Source: Nitrosomonas sp.
GTDB taxonomy: Bacteria; Pseudomonadota; Gammaproteobacteria; Burkholderiales; Nitrosomonadaceae
Length of the DNA: 64,000 nucleotides
Reading direction: 5' to 3'
Assembly: GCA_024282035.1 (NCBI GenBank)
Contig: JAMWZR010000007.1
Coordinates: 1-64,000 of the forward strand
Below, one piece after another: positions 1 through 6,044 of the stretch; within the stretch, counting starts at the first letter, position 1, and every line of letters begins with the position of its first letter. The notes beneath the pieces were generated by a model, which saw only the letters and a list, made by a program, of their open reading frames with translations, was not told the origin of the DNA and did not search any database. A program made the translations under genes and the position numbers.

Positions 1-2
1 AA

Positions 3-209
3 ACAAAATATTTGTCCACGAGAAAAGAGAGAGCAAGTGCACTTAAAAAGCTGAATAACAAACGGCTTCCTAGTGATATTCGTCCGTTTTTTGAGAAGAT
101 ATACGAAGCCAAGTATTCATACATTTCCCCGGTCTGGACAAGTGCCAAGTCTTTTTGTCGGCACATCCGCAAAACCTGCACAACAATTGAACTGATGGAT
201 ACAACGTAA
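3..209 (+). CDS. Hypothetical protein, possibly partial at the window start
   Basis: The frame is open from base 3 to a stop at 207-209, and the only start inside the window is a TTG at 12, so the gene may begin upstream of the window. The product is basic and lysine-rich at its N-terminal side with no motif I recognise. It lies in the presumed early region of the prophage. Because it is short and lacks a clear ribosome binding site in view, it could also be a chance frame. Confidence 0.3.
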   Translation, partial: TKYLSTRKERASALKKLNNKRLPSDIRPFFEKIYEAKYSYISPVWTSAKSFCRHIRKTCTTIELMDTT

Positions 210-243
210 TGGAAGATCTGAACAAGTTGATTATTAACCGTAG

Positions 244-303
244 GGGCGCAACGCTTGCGCCCTGGTGGTTATAAGTAAAGGAAACGCGATTTCCTTTACT
301 TAT
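244..303. repeat. Two adjacent perfect hairpins
   Basis: A perfect 8-bp stem with a 3-base loop (244-251/255-262, GC-rich) is followed 8 bases later by a perfect 14-bp inverted repeat (271-284/290-303) with a 5-base spacer. The second is AT-rich and is not followed by a long U-run, so a classical terminator is not obvious. The pair sits in the gap between the first frame and the small secreted protein at 375. It may be a terminator or processing element, or a protein-binding site. Confidence 0.6.
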
Positions 304-374
304 GAACATCGGAATATAAAGAAACCGGCTGTTTGTTTTATCATGTTTACTTTTTTTCTAAAACAGGTGGTTAA

Positions 375-635
375 ATGTATAAAAAAATAATAGTTGTGCT
401 GGCGCTTGCAATACTGTCACTCGGCGCAAAGGCTGATGAGGACAAAAAAGAGGCGCTTAAGAAAACAGTGGCATTGATGTTGAACATGAACGGTCATTTG
501 TGCGCCACTGTGACAGACATCACCCCGCTACAAATCAAAAATCAGTACGAAGTCACTTGTATCGCTTATCGTGGTGGAAAGGGAACGAAAACTTATATTT
601 TTAATGCCGCTGATGGCACGGCATTTGAGCAATAG
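375..635 (+). CDS. Small secreted hypothetical protein
   Basis: An 86-residue protein that I do not recognise. Residues 1-20 form a classical Sec signal peptide (KK at 3-4, hydrophobic core, cleavage after AKA at 18-20), leaving a mature protein of about 66 residues with two cysteines that could form a periplasmic disulfide. An AGGTGG-type ribosome binding site lies just upstream of the ATG. It sits 8 bases ahead of a secreted HNH protein, so the two are probably co-transcribed and exported together. It may be a phage lysogenic-conversion (moron) gene. Confidence 0.7.
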   Translation: MYKKIIVVLALAILSLGAKADEDKKEALKKTVALMLNMNGHLCATVTDITPLQIKNQYEVTCIAYRGGKGTKTYIFNAADGTAFEQ

Positions 636-643
636 AAAAAAAC

Positions 644-976
644 GTGAAAATCACGGCGTTATTAATAATCCTGTTGGTATCGCTAAGCGTACATGCCGAC
701 ACAAAATACAAAGAAACCAGGTATTGCGATGGCGATGAGCGCAGTGCCTCGGTTGTTAGGGCGTTCAAACGGATACATCCATGCCCGGAAACCGGAAAAT
801 CAACCGGTGATTGTCCTGGATGGTCTGTTGATCATGTTATCCCATTAGCTGTTGGCGGTTGCGATTCTGTTTCAAACCTTCAATGGCTGACCAATGAAAT
901 CAAATCGTGCGCCGGAACAGTCTGTAAAGACCGCTGGGAACGCAAAGTTTACGAAAGAGTAATCGTAACAGACTGA
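644..976 (+). CDS. Secreted HNH-family nuclease-like protein
   Basis: This 110-residue protein starts at GTG. It has a signal peptide (residues 1-18, cleavage after VHA) followed by a compact HNH domain: the DHVIPL motif at residues 63-68 supplies the Asp-His pair, and GGCD..SNLQW (71-81) supplies the conserved Asn. Several cysteines (28, 47, 57, 73 and two near the C-terminus) suggest disulfides in the periplasm. A paralogue lies at 3185. HNH enzymes in phages usually act in the cytoplasm with terminase, so an exported form is unusual. The predicted role is a periplasmic or extracellular nuclease; catalytic activity is inferred. Confidence 0.75.
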   Translation: MKITALLIILLVSLSVHADTKYKETRYCDGDERSASVVRAFKRIHPCPETGKSTGDCPGWSVDHVIPLAVGGCDSVSNLQWLTNEIKSCAGTVCKDRWERKVYERVIVTD

Positions 977-995
977 TTTGACAAAGCTGTGAATC

Positions 996-1075
996 GGGTG
1001 TAATTTCCGCTCCAAGTGCTTCAAACACGAGTAGCGAAAGGCGGTAACCGCGCCCGACAGTTGTGGTTTTTTTTT
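996..1075 (+). ncRNA. C4-type antisense RNA (phage immunity)
   Basis: The segment resembles the C4 antisense RNAs that lie upstream of antirepressor genes in P1/P4-like and many other phages. It holds GTGCTTCAAAC (1016-1026) and GCGAAAGG (1034-1041), which are exact reverse complements of 1155-1165 and 1145-1152 in the leader of the downstream Rha gene. A small GCGG/CCGC hairpin (1041-1051) and a run of nine T (1067-1075) follow, as expected for a short terminated RNA. In P1, C4 pairs with such sites to block translation of the antirepressor operon. Family assignment rests on pattern memory and the complementarity seen here; the ends are approximate. Confidence 0.55.
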
Positions 1076-1144
1076 CGTCCATCGTTTACGATGGCCGGGT
1101 GTGAGGCTAATAAAATAGCGGCTTGCCGCGAATACGCCCGCCGA

Positions 1145-1206
1145 CCTTTCGCCGGTTTGAAGCACCTGGCCGCCCACGGCCACCGTGGGAGTTCCCTTCA
1201 AAGGAG
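1145..1206 (+). promoter_or_regulatory. Leader of the Rha gene with C4 target sites
   Basis: Bases 1145-1152 and 1155-1165 are the exact complements of two segments of the upstream C4-like RNA. They are followed by a GC-rich segment with self-complementarity and by the ribosome binding site AAGGAG at 1200-1206. This matches the arrangement in which antisense pairing near the leader controls translation of the antirepressor. Confidence 0.5.
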
Positions 1207-1212
1207 CGAAAA

Positions 1213-1824
1213 ATGATAGACACTCAAATCGTCACCATTCAAGGTGATCACCCAACCACCAACACCCTGATCATCGCTGAACATTTTGGCAGGAAGCATA
1301 AAGATGTGCTGCGTGCAGTTCGCGATTTAGTAAATGATTGTGAAGAAGAATTCGGTCGGCGCAATTTTGCGCCAACCCCCTATTACGATTCGCAAGGCAA
1401 ACAACAAACCATGTATAGCCTAACCCGTGACGGTTTCATGCTGCTCTCGATGGGTTTCACCGGCATCAACGCCACCCGCCTTAAAATCGCTTTCATCGAA
1501 GAGTTCAACCGCATGGAAGCGGCGTTGCATCAGCCAACTCCGCGCCCTGGTCAAGTCGAAGAAGTCAAAGCCCGGCGCGCACGGGAAGAGCTGTTGAAAG
1601 CCCGTCCGCTGTGGGCGCAAATCCAGCGCTATCTTGAGAAAGGCTTGAATCAGCGAGAGATTGCCCTGCTAGCATGCAAAAGCGTCACCACCATCCGGGC
1701 AACCATGAAAATGATGGCCGGTTGCGGCATCATCCAATACAGCGTCAACCCGCTGTTATCCGAAGCTGGCAAACGCGGCAACCAAAAACGCCTAAGCCTG
1801 GTGGGAGGGCATCATGGCAACTAA
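1213..1824 (+). CDS. Rha-family phage regulatory protein / antirepressor
   Basis: A 203-residue protein of the phage Rha (pRha) family. The N-terminal 100 or so residues hold the family signature: SR/GRKHKDVLRAVRDL near residues 27-40, then YYDSQGKQQTMYSLTRDGF and the MGFTG..A..K..FIEEFNRME segment. The C-terminal part (about 130-200) resembles a helix-turn-helix DNA-binding region. The ATG at 1213 is chosen over an upstream in-frame start because AAGGAG sits seven bases before it. Rha proteins affect phage growth in hosts with or without particular factors. Position downstream of a C4-like RNA points to an antirepressor role (inference). Confidence 0.85.
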   Translation: MIDTQIVTIQGDHPTTNTLIIAEHFGRKHKDVLRAVRDLVNDCEEEFGRRNFAPTPYYDSQGKQQTMYSLTRDGFMLLSMGFTGINATRLKIAFIEEFNRMEAALHQPTPRPGQVEEVKARRAREELLKARPLWAQIQRYLEKGLNQREIALLACKSVTTIRATMKMMAGCGIIQYSVNPLLSEAGKRGNQKRLSLVGGHHGN

Positions 1825-2101
1825 AGCAAAACAATCTCCAGATATCCAAATGGTCCCTGAAATCATCGAAAATCTAAAGGGTAGCCGCTGGATGCTCAGT
1901 TTCGATCACGAAGGAAAAATACAAATCAAGCCCATACCACCCGATGCTTGCGTAATGAATCACGAGCAAATACTCGAAGCTCTGAATAAGCGTGTGGTGT
2001 TTCGACCTGACCTGATTGAAAAATTCATGATTGGCGCAATCCATAACCTCGTTCTGCAGTGCGATCATGTCAATGGCATCAAGCCGGTTAATGACGTTTA
2101 G
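1814..2101 (+). CDS. Hypothetical phage protein
   Basis: A 95-residue protein starting 11 bases inside the Rha gene, after a GGGAGG ribosome binding site, so the two are translationally coupled. No domain is recognised. The centre reads as a small mixed fold with the segment GSRWMLSFDHEGKIQIKPI, and the C-terminal half is helical. It ends directly before a strong terminator, which marks the end of this transcription unit. Confidence 0.65.
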   Translation: MATKAKQSPDIQMVPEIIENLKGSRWMLSFDHEGKIQIKPIPPDACVMNHEQILEALNKRVVFRPDLIEKFMIGAIHNLVLQCDHVNGIKPVNDV

Positions 2102-2111
2102 CGCATGAGAG

Positions 2112-2133
2112 AGCCCGCTTCGGCGGGTTTTTT
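2112..2133 (+). terminator. Rho-independent terminator of the Rha unit
   Basis: The stem CCCGC (2114-2118) and GCGGG (2123-2127) closes a UUCG loop and is followed by six T. It lies just after the stop codon at 2101 and ends before the convergent XRE gene. Confidence 0.85.
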
Positions 2134-2141
2134 ATTCGCTC

Positions 2142-2510
2142 TTATGGTTTGATCTTGTTTTTCTGACCCAATATCTTGGCTAGTTCATTAACCTTAGAAA
2201 GTATCTCTGCATCAAGAACAGAACGAGCGAAACCTGCAATTAACATTTGCGTATCTGGGTCGCAATTGGCAATTGAAACGCTTTTATTTGATATGTCCGC
2301 ATAGACTCCTAATTTCTCAACATTAATTCCACGACCCTTAAAAAATGTGGTGATTTTATGAACCCAGTCGTCAGGTATTTTTTTCCTTCCGGTTTCCAGT
2401 GCACTCAGATAAGCCGGTGATACACCGAGACTCCATGCCATTGATGCTAATGTTTCATTAGCATCAAGCCTGGCTTTCCTGACGGTTTTGCCAAAGTCAG
2501 TGAGCACCAT
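2142..2510 (-). CDS. XRE-family transcriptional regulator
   Basis: A 122-residue protein with an N-terminal helix-turn-helix: LASMAWSLGVSPAYLSALE followed by TGRKKIP is the XRE/Cro-CI pattern. The C-terminal half is probably a dimerisation or sensing domain. The start is taken at the ATG at 2510, since AAGGAG on the minus strand lies six bases before it; longer starts lack that spacing. The gene is transcribed away from the endolysin gene, and a 37-bp near-perfect palindrome in the shared upstream region is its likely operator. In Mu the comparable place is taken by the late activator C, so a role in late gene control is plausible but unproven. Confidence 0.85.
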   Translation of the reverse strand: MVLTDFGKTVRKARLDANETLASMAWSLGVSPAYLSALETGRKKIPDDWVHKITTFFKGRGINVEKLGVYADISNKSVSIANCDPDTQMLIAGFARSVLDAEILSKVNELAKILGQKNKIKP

Positions 2511-2564
2511 ATCCATCTCCTTATTACAATTAAAAAAGCAGCACAAGAAATTTCACCTTGAACT

Positions 2565-2601
2565 GAATATATTTTAAACCGATATGGTTGAAAATATATT
2601 C
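2565..2601. promoter_or_regulatory. 37-bp palindromic operator
   Basis: Arms 2565-2580 and 2586-2601 are reverse complements with a single mismatch, around a 5-base spacer. The palindrome lies between the XRE gene and the endolysin transcription unit. It ends four bases before a TTGACA box, which places its centre about 58 bases before the expected transcript start, a position typical of an activator site. It could equally repress the regulator's own promoter. Confidence 0.7.
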
Positions 2602-2605
2602 CCAT

Positions 2606-2634
2606 TTGACAATGTTGACAATCAATACTAACCT
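2606..2634 (+). promoter_or_regulatory. Candidate promoter for the lysis region
   Basis: TTGACA (2606-2611) and TAACCT (2629-2634) are separated by 17 bases. A second TTGACA lies at 2615-2620. The weak -10 box next to a palindromic operator suggests an activator-dependent late promoter. Confidence 0.5.
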
Positions 2635-2711
2635 ATCCTCTCCCGCCCCATTCTATGGGGCGGACTGCATTCCCCCTTATTCTTAGCCCCACCCGCTGCC
2701 ATCATGGCGGC

Positions 2712-3188
2712 ATGAATACCAGACAAATCACCGGCATCGTCATTCATTGCTCGGCCACACGCAATGGCGAATGGCATACCGTGTATGACATCGATCAATG
2801 GCACCGCGCGCGCGGGTTTTCCCGCACGGACGAATTCCGCCGCAAAATGAACCCGGACCTGGCCTCCATCGGTTATCACTTCGTTATTTATCCCAATGGC
2901 GCTATCGCCACCGGTCGCCACCTGGACGAAGTCGGTGCGCACGCACAAGGCTATAACAGCAAAAGCATCGGCGTCTGCCTGATCGGCACTGATTGGTTCA
3001 CTCTCGATCAATGGGATTCCCTGCGCGGCAATGTCATGAGCCTGCAAAAGCTATGGCCAGAGGCGCGTATCGTTGGCCACCGCGATTTGCCCAATGTGCA
3101 CAAGGAATGCCCCGGTTTTGATGTGTCGGCATGGCTGGCAGGAGGTATGCAGCCGCTGCCGGATCATATTCTGGAGCAAGCCGCATGA
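2712..3188 (+). CDS. Endolysin, N-acetylmuramoyl-L-alanine amidase
   Basis: A 158-residue amidase of the T7-lysozyme/PGRP (Amidase_2) family that cleaves the amide bond between MurNAc and L-Ala in peptidoglycan. Zinc ligands are visible as His12 (IVIHCSAT), His123 (VGHRDLP) and Cys133 (KECPGFD), with Lys131 matching the catalytic lysine of T7 lysozyme. No signal peptide is present, so export depends on a holin. The ATG at 2712 starts directly at the domain. The gene overlaps the next one by ATGA and begins the lysis region. It uses the same GGCGGCATGAA start context as the protease gene at 13088. Confidence 0.92.
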   Translation: MNTRQITGIVIHCSATRNGEWHTVYDIDQWHRARGFSRTDEFRRKMNPDLASIGYHFVIYPNGAIATGRHLDEVGAHAQGYNSKSIGVCLIGTDWFTLDQWDSLRGNVMSLQKLWPEARIVGHRDLPNVHKECPGFDVSAWLAGGMQPLPDHILEQAA

Positions 3189-3541
3189 GACTGCTATTCG
3201 TTGCCGCATTATTGCTTATGATGCCGGTATCGGCAGTGGCCGATAATCATCTGACTGAGACCCGTTATTGCGGCGATCCCAAACGCGACCCTGACGGCAC
3301 GATCAAGCGCAGCCGGTTGGTCGTCGCGGCATTCAAAAAGTTGTATCCATTACCCCCTGACAAAAAACCCGAAGAATGGCACGTGGATCATGTCGTGCCG
3401 TTGGCCGAAGGCGGCTGTGATGCCGTGCGCAATTTGCAATGGTTGCCAAAATCGATAAAAGCCTGCGCCGATGACGACTGCAAGGACCGCTGGGAGCGCA
3501 AGGGCATCTACTCGCACAAGCCGGAGCCGGGCGCAAAATGA
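3185..3541 (+). CDS. Secreted HNH-family nuclease-like protein, second copy
   Basis: A 118-residue paralogue of the protein at 644. The signal peptide spans residues 1-19 (cleavage after AVA). The HNH core shows DHVVPL at 68-73 and GGCD..RNLQW, followed by the shared C-terminal K(A/S)CA...CKDRWERK. The two copies share ETRYC at the mature N-terminus. It overlaps the endolysin gene by ATGA (3185-3188), so it is made in the lysis phase. Export together with a lysis enzyme suggests a nuclease acting in the periplasm or on released DNA (inference). An upstream in-frame start at 3131 is rejected because it would remove the signal peptide from the N-terminus. Confidence 0.78.
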   Translation: MRLLFVAALLLMMPVSAVADNHLTETRYCGDPKRDPDGTIKRSRLVVAAFKKLYPLPPDKKPEEWHVDHVVPLAEGGCDAVRNLQWLPKSIKACADDDCKDRWERKGIYSHKPEPGAK

Positions 3542-3861
3542 GCGAAATCCGGCATAAAAAAGGCACCACGTTCAGTTATTCAGGACTGGTCAAACTGCCC
3601 GCCGGCAGCTGGGCTGCTGCCTGCAAGCTGAATGCAGCCGATGGCGCGCTGGTCGAGACGCTCAGCGTCACGCTGACGGCATTGGGTTCGCTCGGGCCTG
3701 CCGGGGAAACACACTCCATTCTGCTCGAATCATCAGCCACCGGAACTTCGGATTGGCCCATAGCCAGGCTGCAGGGAGATGTCGCATTCACGTCCGGCGC
3801 CATTGTCATCGCGACAAATACATTCTTTGTGATCGTGCAGAAAGGGGAAACCAATGCCTGA
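3538..3861 (+). CDS. Hypothetical phage structural protein
   Basis: A 107-residue protein that starts four bases inside the previous gene and ends eight bases inside the next. The sequence is beta-rich (GTTFSYSGLVKLPAG, DWPIARLQGDVAFTSG) with a short, ordered pattern like small baseplate or fibre-attachment domains that bind the 'tilted' ends of phage adhesins. I do not recognise a specific family. Tight coupling to the following adhesin-like genes suggests a fibre-associated function. Confidence 0.65.
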   Translation: MSEIRHKKGTTFSYSGLVKLPAGSWAAACKLNAADGALVETLSVTLTALGSLGPAGETHSILLESSATGTSDWPIARLQGDVAFTSGAIVIATNTFFVIVQKGETNA

Positions 3862-4210
3862 TCGCATCGCCATTAGCCTGCAACCAACATACCAGATCAC
3901 CGCGAGCCTGTTCGACAGTGCTGGCGCCTTGCTGGCTTTTGGTGACACACCCGCGCAGATCGATATCCAGCTGCAAGCAGCCCTGCGCGGTGAAAAGGGT
4001 GATCCCGGCAGTTCCACATCGCGTTACGTGCACACCCAATCCTCGCCCGCTTCGGTCTGGACAGTAGCGCACAACCTGAATGCAAAACCGTCTGTCACTG
4101 TGGCGGATCACCTCGGCAACCAGATATTCCCGGATGTCGCCTTCATCGACCAGAACATCGTGCAGGTCACGCATGGCCTGGCCATAACCGGATCGGTTTT
4201 CTGTAATTAA
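3854..4210 (+). CDS. Tail-fibre-like protein with short collagen motif
   Basis: A 118-residue protein. A GEKGDPG collagen-like triplet stretch lies near residue 47, followed by a domain with VWTVAHNLNAKPSV and DHLGNQIFPDV. This second pattern (W.v.HnL...p.v.v.d..G) recurs in phage fibres and structural proteins, and is also seen as FTHNLNTQDIEVSVYD in the next gene. The protein is likely a fibre tip or connector. It overlaps the preceding gene by eight bases. Confidence 0.65.
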   Translation: MPDRIAISLQPTYQITASLFDSAGALLAFGDTPAQIDIQLQAALRGEKGDPGSSTSRYVHTQSSPASVWTVAHNLNAKPSVTVADHLGNQIFPDVAFIDQNIVQVTHGLAITGSVFCN

Positions 4211-4221
4211 AGGAGAAACCC

Positions 4222-4944
4222 ATGAAAATTACCAATCATCTAGACGCCAACAGTTTCAAGGTGCAAAACCTAAGCGATCCGGCATCGGCGCAGGATGCGG
4301 CCACCAAAGCCTATGTCGACGCCACCGCGCAGGGCTACAAATGGAAAGAGCCCGTCAGGGCGGCTACCACAGCCAATATCACGCTGTCTGGTGCGCAGAC
4401 CATCGACGGCGTGTCGGTTGTCGCCGGTGATCGTGTACTGGTCAAAAACCAGTCTACTGGCAGCGCCAACGGCATTTATCTCGCTGCTGCGGGCGCCTGG
4501 ACGCGTGCTACCGATTTCGACATTTCTGCAGAACTGCTGGGCGCCAGCTGCTTTGTCAGCGAGGGCACCACCAACGGAAATTCGGTGTGGGTGCTGACCA
4601 CCGACGGCCCGATCACACTCGGCACTACGTCGCTGACATTTACCCAGACCAATGGCGGAGCCAGCTACACCGCAGGGACGGGTATCAGCATCGGCGGCGG
4701 TGTCATCGCCATCGATACCGCTGTCACGGCCAGAAGGTCAACAGCCGCTATCGGTGACGGATCGAGCACCACGCTCACATTTACCCACAACCTCAACACC
4801 CAGGACATCGAAGTCAGTGTTTACGACGCAGCCACCCGCACCGGTGCAATCGTCGACTGGGTCGCCAACGGCGTCAACACCGTGCAACTGACATTCGGCA
4901 CCGCGCCATCGGCCGGGCAATACCGGGTAACCGTAGTCGGATAA
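4222..4944 (+). CDS. Phage tail fibre-type structural protein
   Basis: A 240-residue protein preceded by AAAGGAG. The N-terminal region has DAATKAYVDA, the widespread fibre 'attachment' motif, then a repeat-like beta domain (VVAGDRVLVKNQSTGSANGIY) common in phage fibre and decoration proteins. The C-terminal 80 residues hold the FTHNLNTQDIEVSVYD domain shared with the preceding protein. The assignment to a fibre is by these motifs; its partner and receptor are unknown. Its location between endolysin and holin-like genes is unusual for a fibre gene. Confidence 0.72.
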   Translation: MKITNHLDANSFKVQNLSDPASAQDAATKAYVDATAQGYKWKEPVRAATTANITLSGAQTIDGVSVVAGDRVLVKNQSTGSANGIYLAAAGAWTRATDFDISAELLGASCFVSEGTTNGNSVWVLTTDGPITLGTTSLTFTQTNGGASYTAGTGISIGGGVIAIDTAVTARRSTAAIGDGSSTTLTFTHNLNTQDIEVSVYDAATRTGAIVDWVANGVNTVQLTFGTAPSAGQYRVTVVG

Positions 4945-4946
4945 TC

Positions 4947-5804
4947 ATGAATTTCCTGAACGCCATCGACCTGTCCGGCATAGCCACATCCAATCCGTCC
5001 GCCGATATTCTCCGTATCTACAAGGAAAATGAGTGCGGAAGACTGATGCCAGCATTTCGCGATGTGTCGGGTTGGCCTGCTGTGGTGCAACCTCATATTG
5101 GCATGCATCGCATAGCATCATGGGTTCCTCAAGGTGGCAGCGCGAATATCACTGTTGTGGGTTCTGGGGCATTGACGGCGGCAGGGACGGCCACGGCTTT
5201 GGCTATGTCGGCAACCAACATTTACACACAATCAAAATGTCTTGAATATCTCGTGACTGCCGCATCGAACAGCGCCGTTGCAGGATTTAGAGCGTCTCAA
5301 AATGTGTATTGGCGTGGTAATGCGTCCGGATTTGGCGGTTTTCATTTTATCTGTCAATGGGGTCCTGCCACGGGTGTTGCTACGGCAACCAATCGTGCAT
5401 TTGTCGGCATGACGGCGTCTACGGCAGCACCTACCGATGTACAGCCATCCACGCTGACAAGCATGTGCGGCATGGGGTGGGACGCTGCTGACACCAATAT
5501 CCAGATCATGACCAATGATGCAGCCGGAACCGCAACCAAAGTCGATCTGGGCACAAATTTCCCGGTGCCGACGGCTGATCGCACCAAAGCCTATGAAGTG
5601 CAGCTGTATTGCGCGCCGAACGCCAGCGCCATGAACTATAAGGTTACTGATCTGGGAACGGGCAACGTTGCCAGCGGCACGCTCAGCACCGATCTGATCC
5701 CGAATGCCACGTTTGTTTCGCCGCGAGGCTGGATGAGCGTCGGCGGGACCAGTAGCGTGATCGGCATCGCCCTCATGAACATGTACGTTGAAACTTTCAT
5801 CTAG
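4947..5804 (+). CDS. Hypothetical phage structural protein, likely fibre tip
   Basis: A 285-residue protein starting two bases after the preceding stop. It is rich in Gly, Ala, Ser and Thr and appears to be a beta-sandwich repeat protein: SANITVVGSGALTAAGTAT near 70-90, then a jelly-roll-like C-terminal half ending in GWMSVGGTSSVIGIALMNMYVETFI. No enzymatic motif is seen. The order suggests it is the distal partner of the fibre protein before it. I do not recognise the family. Confidence 0.68.
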   Translation: MNFLNAIDLSGIATSNPSADILRIYKENECGRLMPAFRDVSGWPAVVQPHIGMHRIASWVPQGGSANITVVGSGALTAAGTATALAMSATNIYTQSKCLEYLVTAASNSAVAGFRASQNVYWRGNASGFGGFHFICQWGPATGVATATNRAFVGMTASTAAPTDVQPSTLTSMCGMGWDAADTNIQIMTNDAAGTATKVDLGTNFPVPTADRTKAYEVQLYCAPNASAMNYKVTDLGTGNVASGTLSTDLIPNATFVSPRGWMSVGGTSSVIGIALMNMYVETFI

Positions 5805-5816
5805 GCGAATCCATAC

Positions 5817-6044
5817 ATGAAAGCAATCGACCTGATTACCGACTGCGCCACCGGACAAATTTCCCATACCAAGCTGTGGGCCAACATTGCCTACTGCGCT
5901 GCCACCCTGGCATTCCTGCGCATCGCATTGTTCACGCCAGATCCTGCCGCCAATGCAGAAATCTGGCTGACTTACCTGGGCATTGTCGGCACGCACAATG
6001 TCGCCAGCAAAATTTTATCGATCAAATACGGAGCGCCAAAATGA
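5817..6044 (+). CDS. Small membrane protein, holin-like
   Basis: A 75-residue protein with one or two hydrophobic stretches (LWANIAYCAATLAFLRIAL near 21-39 and IWLTYLGIVGTHNVASKIL near 49-67). It resembles the small membrane proteins (DUF2644-like) encoded next to lysis genes in Mu-like prophages. It overlaps the i-spanin start by ATGA (6041-6044). A holin role, releasing the endolysin through the inner membrane, is inferred from size, hydrophobicity and context. Confidence 0.6.
   Translation: MKAIDLITDCATGQISHTKLWANIAYCAATLAFLRIALFTPDPAANAEIWLTYLGIVGTHNVASKILSIKYGAPK

Noticed and set aside
1016-1216. A 66-codon plus-strand frame across the C4-like region (Icd-like translation)
   Set aside because: Base pairing and the T9 tract explain the sequence better as RNA; the frame overlaps the Rha ribosome binding site and has no recognised product.
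5232-5996. A 254-codon minus-strand frame opposite the fibre-like gene at 4947
   Set aside because: Its composition is typical of an antisense shadow (many Arg, His, Cys) and it overlaps two well-supported genes.
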